From Planctomycetaceae bacterium (lineage in GTDB: Bacteria; Planctomycetota; Planctomycetia; Planctomycetales; Planctomycetaceae): a DNA stretch of 54,448 bases. This document shows, piece by piece, positions 52,490-54,448 of this stretch. Each line of letters begins with the position of its first letter. Position 1 is the stretch's first letter. Both the position numbers and the translations under genes were made by a program. Under the pieces are notes generated by a model. That model searched no databases. It was not told where the DNA came from and saw only the letters and a program-made list of their open reading frames with translations. The stretch spans positions 1 to 54,448 of the forward strand of contig JANQSH010000146.1 of assembly GCA_028284145.1 (NCBI GenBank). Reading direction: 5' to 3'.

Positions 52490-53740
52490 ATGAGTACCAA
52501 AGCACTTCCCTTCGATCATGCGTTTATCGAACAGCTTGCGCAGGAATACCCGACCCCCTTTCATCTTTACGATGAGAAATCGATCCGCGAAAATGCGCGG
52601 CGGTTGAATGTCGCATTTCAATGGAGTGAAGGGTTTCGCGAATACTTTGCAGTCAAGGCGACACCGAATCCGCACATCCTCAAGATTCTCAAAGATGAAG
52701 GATTTGGAGCGGACTGTTCCAGTATGGCAGAGTTGATTCTATCGGAAAAGGTTGGCATCACGGGCGAAGAGATCATGTTCACTTCCAACGATACGCCCGC
52801 CTGCGAATATGCCAAGGCGCGCGAGTTGAGGGCTACGATCAACCTCGATGATATCTCGCACATCGATTATCTTGATGCGAACGTCGGCCTGTCGGAATTG
52901 ATCTGCTTTCGCTACAACCCGGGACCACTCCGTGAGGGAAACGTGATCATCGGCTCCCCCGAGGAAGCCAAATACGGGTTCATGCGCGAGCAACTCTTCG
53001 AAGGCTATCGGAAATGTCGGGATAAAGGTGTCTCGCGGTTTGGACTGCACACGATGGTGGCATCCAACGAGCTGAATGCCGAGTTTTTTGTCGAAACAGC
53101 CCGCATGCTGTTTGAGTTAGCGATCGAGATCGCGGAGAAAACCGACATCCGGCTGGAGTTTGTGAATCTTGGTGGCGGGATTGGGATTCCCTATCGCCCC
53201 GAAGAAGAACCAGTCAATCTGGAAGCGGTCAGCGCGGGGGTCAAAGCGGCATATGACGAGATGATTGTTCCTGCCGGATTGGACCCGCTGCGCATCTGCA
53301 TGGAAAACGGACGGATGGTCACTGGCCCGTATGGATTTCTCGTCACCAGGGCGATCCACTCCAAAGAGATTTACAAAAGCTATGTCGGTGTCGATTCCTG
53401 CATGGCCAACCTGATGCGACCCGGGATGTATGGTGCCTATCACCACATCACCGTGCTGGGTAAGGAAGATGCACCTTGCGATACAACGGTCGATGTCGTC
53501 GGTTCACTCTGCGAGAACAACGACAAATTTGCGATCGACCGTCAGTTGCCGAAAATTGAAACCGGCGATTTCCTGGTCATCCATGATGCCGGGGCGCATG
53601 GCCATTCGATGGGGTTTCAATACAACGGCAAACTCCGCTCAGCCGAATTGTTACTGCAGGAAGACGGCAGCGTGAGGCAAATCCGCCGGGCTGAAACACT
53701 GGACGACTACTTTGCCACGCTCGATTTCTCGACACTCTGA
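52490..53740 (+). CDS. lysA: Diaminopimelate decarboxylase-type enzyme
   Basis: A 416-residue fold-type III PLP decarboxylase. The PLP lysine is in YFAVKATPNP. FGADCSSMAEL, FVNLGGGIGIPYRPEE, the block CMENGRMVTGPYGFLV and the active-site GSLCENNDKFA follow. It would make L-lysine from meso-diaminopimelate in the last step of lysine synthesis; a related substrate (ornithine, arginine or carboxynorspermidine) cannot be fully excluded, but the CENND motif and length fit LysA. No ribosome binding site is obvious before the ATG. The gene stands alone. An ATTCCC-GGGAAT palindrome follows the stop codon by 7 bp. Confidence 0.88.
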   Translation: MSTKALPFDHAFIEQLAQEYPTPFHLYDEKSIRENARRLNVAFQWSEGFREYFAVKATPNPHILKILKDEGFGADCSSMAELILSEKVGITGEEIMFTSNDTPACEYAKARELRATINLDDISHIDYLDANVGLSELICFRYNPGPLREGNVIIGSPEEAKYGFMREQLFEGYRKCRDKGVSRFGLHTMVASNELNAEFFVETARMLFELAIEIAEKTDIRLEFVNLGGGIGIPYRPEEEPVNLEAVSAGVKAAYDEMIVPAGLDPLRICMENGRMVTGPYGFLVTRAIHSKEIYKSYVGVDSCMANLMRPGMYGAYHHITVLGKEDAPCDTTVDVVGSLCENNDKFAIDRQLPKIETGDFLVIHDAGAHGHSMGFQYNGKLRSAELLLQEDGSVRQIRRAETLDDYFATLDFSTL

Positions 53741-53747
53741 TAAAGTC

Positions 53748-53767
53748 ATTCCCGTGAAAACGGGAAT
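53748..53767 (+). repeat. dRS3-like palindrome after lysA
   Basis: The sequence ATTCCCGT-GAAA-ACGGGAAT has 8-bp perfect arms. The ATTCCC-N8-GGGAAT layout is that of dRS3, a repeat first described in Neisseria, and of similar repeats in other bacteria. The flanks AAGTC and CCAGGCG also match that kind of repeat. Seven bases after the lysA stop codon it may act as a terminator or mRNA-stabilising hairpin. Confidence 0.7.
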
Positions 53768-54307
53768 CCAGGCGTTCCACTTGAATTACTCGTAGCATCA
53801 GAACGATGGCACAGGGTTTATGATCGTGTGCCAACGCACTTTTCGGGTTCGCGGCATGGCACATTCTCTTTAGCCAGCGTTTCACCGCACATCGGTGAAC
53901 TAATTCTACGTCGCCAATGAGGGCAGATAATTTTGAGGCCGAATCTTTGAGCACGCACTGGAATCCAGCAGATCGACCCGCCGCCGACATTTGTCCCAAG
54001 CAATTCTGCTTCCACTGGTTACTGCCTGGCGGAATGGCAGAAACTTCTGGTCGTAGGTTTAAATCAGTCCGTGACGCAGCGAAGAGCGGTTTTTGGTTGT
54101 CGTATCCAGATGGCGGCTGTGCGTGCACGTATGGTGTTTGCACGCGACTCGATGCAGAGAGTGGAATCTCTGATTGTTATGAGCCCAATGAGAAAGAACT
54201 CGCGAAAAATGGTTTGCCCTGGTTCTATTTTTGCAATCTTGCTTGCCTCCGCTCGGATTTGCATGAGCGTTTCCTGTGAGAATCAAATGCGCTCTGGGGA
54301 TACGACT
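53768..54307. other. Intergenic at the right edge, no gene recognised
   Basis: About 540 bp without a supportable gene. Several overlapping open frames exist on both strands, but none matches a family. The frames that cross the dRS3-like palindrome give its typical translation DSRFHGND and are artefacts. Confidence 0.4.
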
Positions 54308-54412
54308 AGTGGTCCGTCAAGATGAAAATTTGGGTTCGGTAAAGCTGCGAGGAGCGACAACGGAGCGGGTTATGTCAACCCGTACCCCAAAACAAAGCCT
54401 TGACAAGGCACT
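54308..54412 (-). repeat. Family B repeat, copy B5
   Basis: A well preserved 105-bp copy, almost identical to B1 on the other strand, 54 kb away. The ends AGTGGTCCGTCAAG and CAAGGCACT and the GCGGGTT-ATGTC-AACCCG hairpin are clear. Confidence 0.9.
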
Positions 54413-54448
54413 GGCATTCTGCTGCGCAAGTTTTGCCGTGTCAATTCA

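Noticed and set aside
53577..54143. Minus-strand open frame of 188 codons after lysA
   Set aside because: It runs antisense into lysA and through the dRS3-like palindrome, giving the artefact peptide DSRFHGND. No family was recognised.

Overview
The window reads as a chromosomal segment from a planctomycete (Planctomycetes/Planctomycetaceae-like). This is inferred from gene content, not from a 16S match: a paired BatA/VWA module, a ROK sugar kinase beside polyphosphate genes, large hybrid histidine kinases, a response regulator fused to an RsbW-like ATPase, long Gln-rich LysM proteins and a reduced division/cell-wall (dcw) cluster. Most genes lie on the minus strand, and nearly all are housekeeping or envelope genes. 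There is no phage, no CRISPR array and no recognisable transposase.

Layout. (1) 0.4-5 kb: tRNA-Ala(GGC) with a strong terminator, then a hybrid histidine kinase with receiver and HPt domains, preceded in its transcription direction by a receiver/anti-sigma-type ATPase. (2) 5.8-15 kb: FemAB/GNAT-like acyltransferase, HerA/FtsK-like ATPase with a coiled-coil tail, a pseudopilin, a PQQ-type sugar dehydrogenase lipoprotein, a class I aminotransferase, and a membrane protein joining a zinc ribbon to what looks like the C-terminal OB domain of ATP-dependent DNA ligases. (3) 15-21 kb: BatA-like and VWA membrane proteins, and a transglutaminase-like lipoprotein. (4) 21.5-29.2 kb: a polyphosphate/phosphatase block (metallophosphoesterase, ROK kinase, ppx, ppk1, sixA, ppk2, with a second sixA divergent). 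(5) 29-35.5 kb: glycosyltransferase, glycolate oxidase glcD-glcE-glcF, flavin reductase. (6) 36-42 kb: dcw remnant mraZ-rsmH-LysM-ftsL-like-ftsI, with four 10-bp-spaced TGG boxes before mraZ that look like the MraZ operator. (7) 42-54 kb: glycosyltransferase, queA, a small membrane protein, a HemX/CcsA-like gene with hemA, a sigma-54 activator, an exported HEAT-repeat protein with a degenerate receiver-like domain, and lysA.

The most striking signal is outside the genes. Two families of about 100-bp interspersed repeats fill many intergenic gaps. Family A has 15 copies, about 102 bp each, with ends TAGAGC/GCTCTA, an internal 6-7 bp hairpin with compensatory changes, and tandem copies that share one TA. 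Family B has 5 copies, about 105 bp, with imperfect 14-bp inverted ends and a GCGGGTT/AACCCGC hairpin. Together they occur about once per 2.7 kb. They sit in both gaps of the glcDEF operon, form stop codons or the C-terminal end of genes, and in two places A directly abuts B. They look like MITE-type mobile elements or a structured intergenic element family whose parent is not in the window. Two further short palindromes mark gene ends: an AGTCC-GGACT hairpin carrying the stop codons of two convergently placed genes, and an ATTCCC-GGGAAT repeat after lysA.

Many long open frames antisense to these genes, and frames running through the repeats, were judged to be shadows. Several gene starts (ftsI, glcE, queA, rsmH, sixA, the LysM gene, the BatA gene) were moved downstream because the longer frame runs into a repeat or a neighbouring gene.
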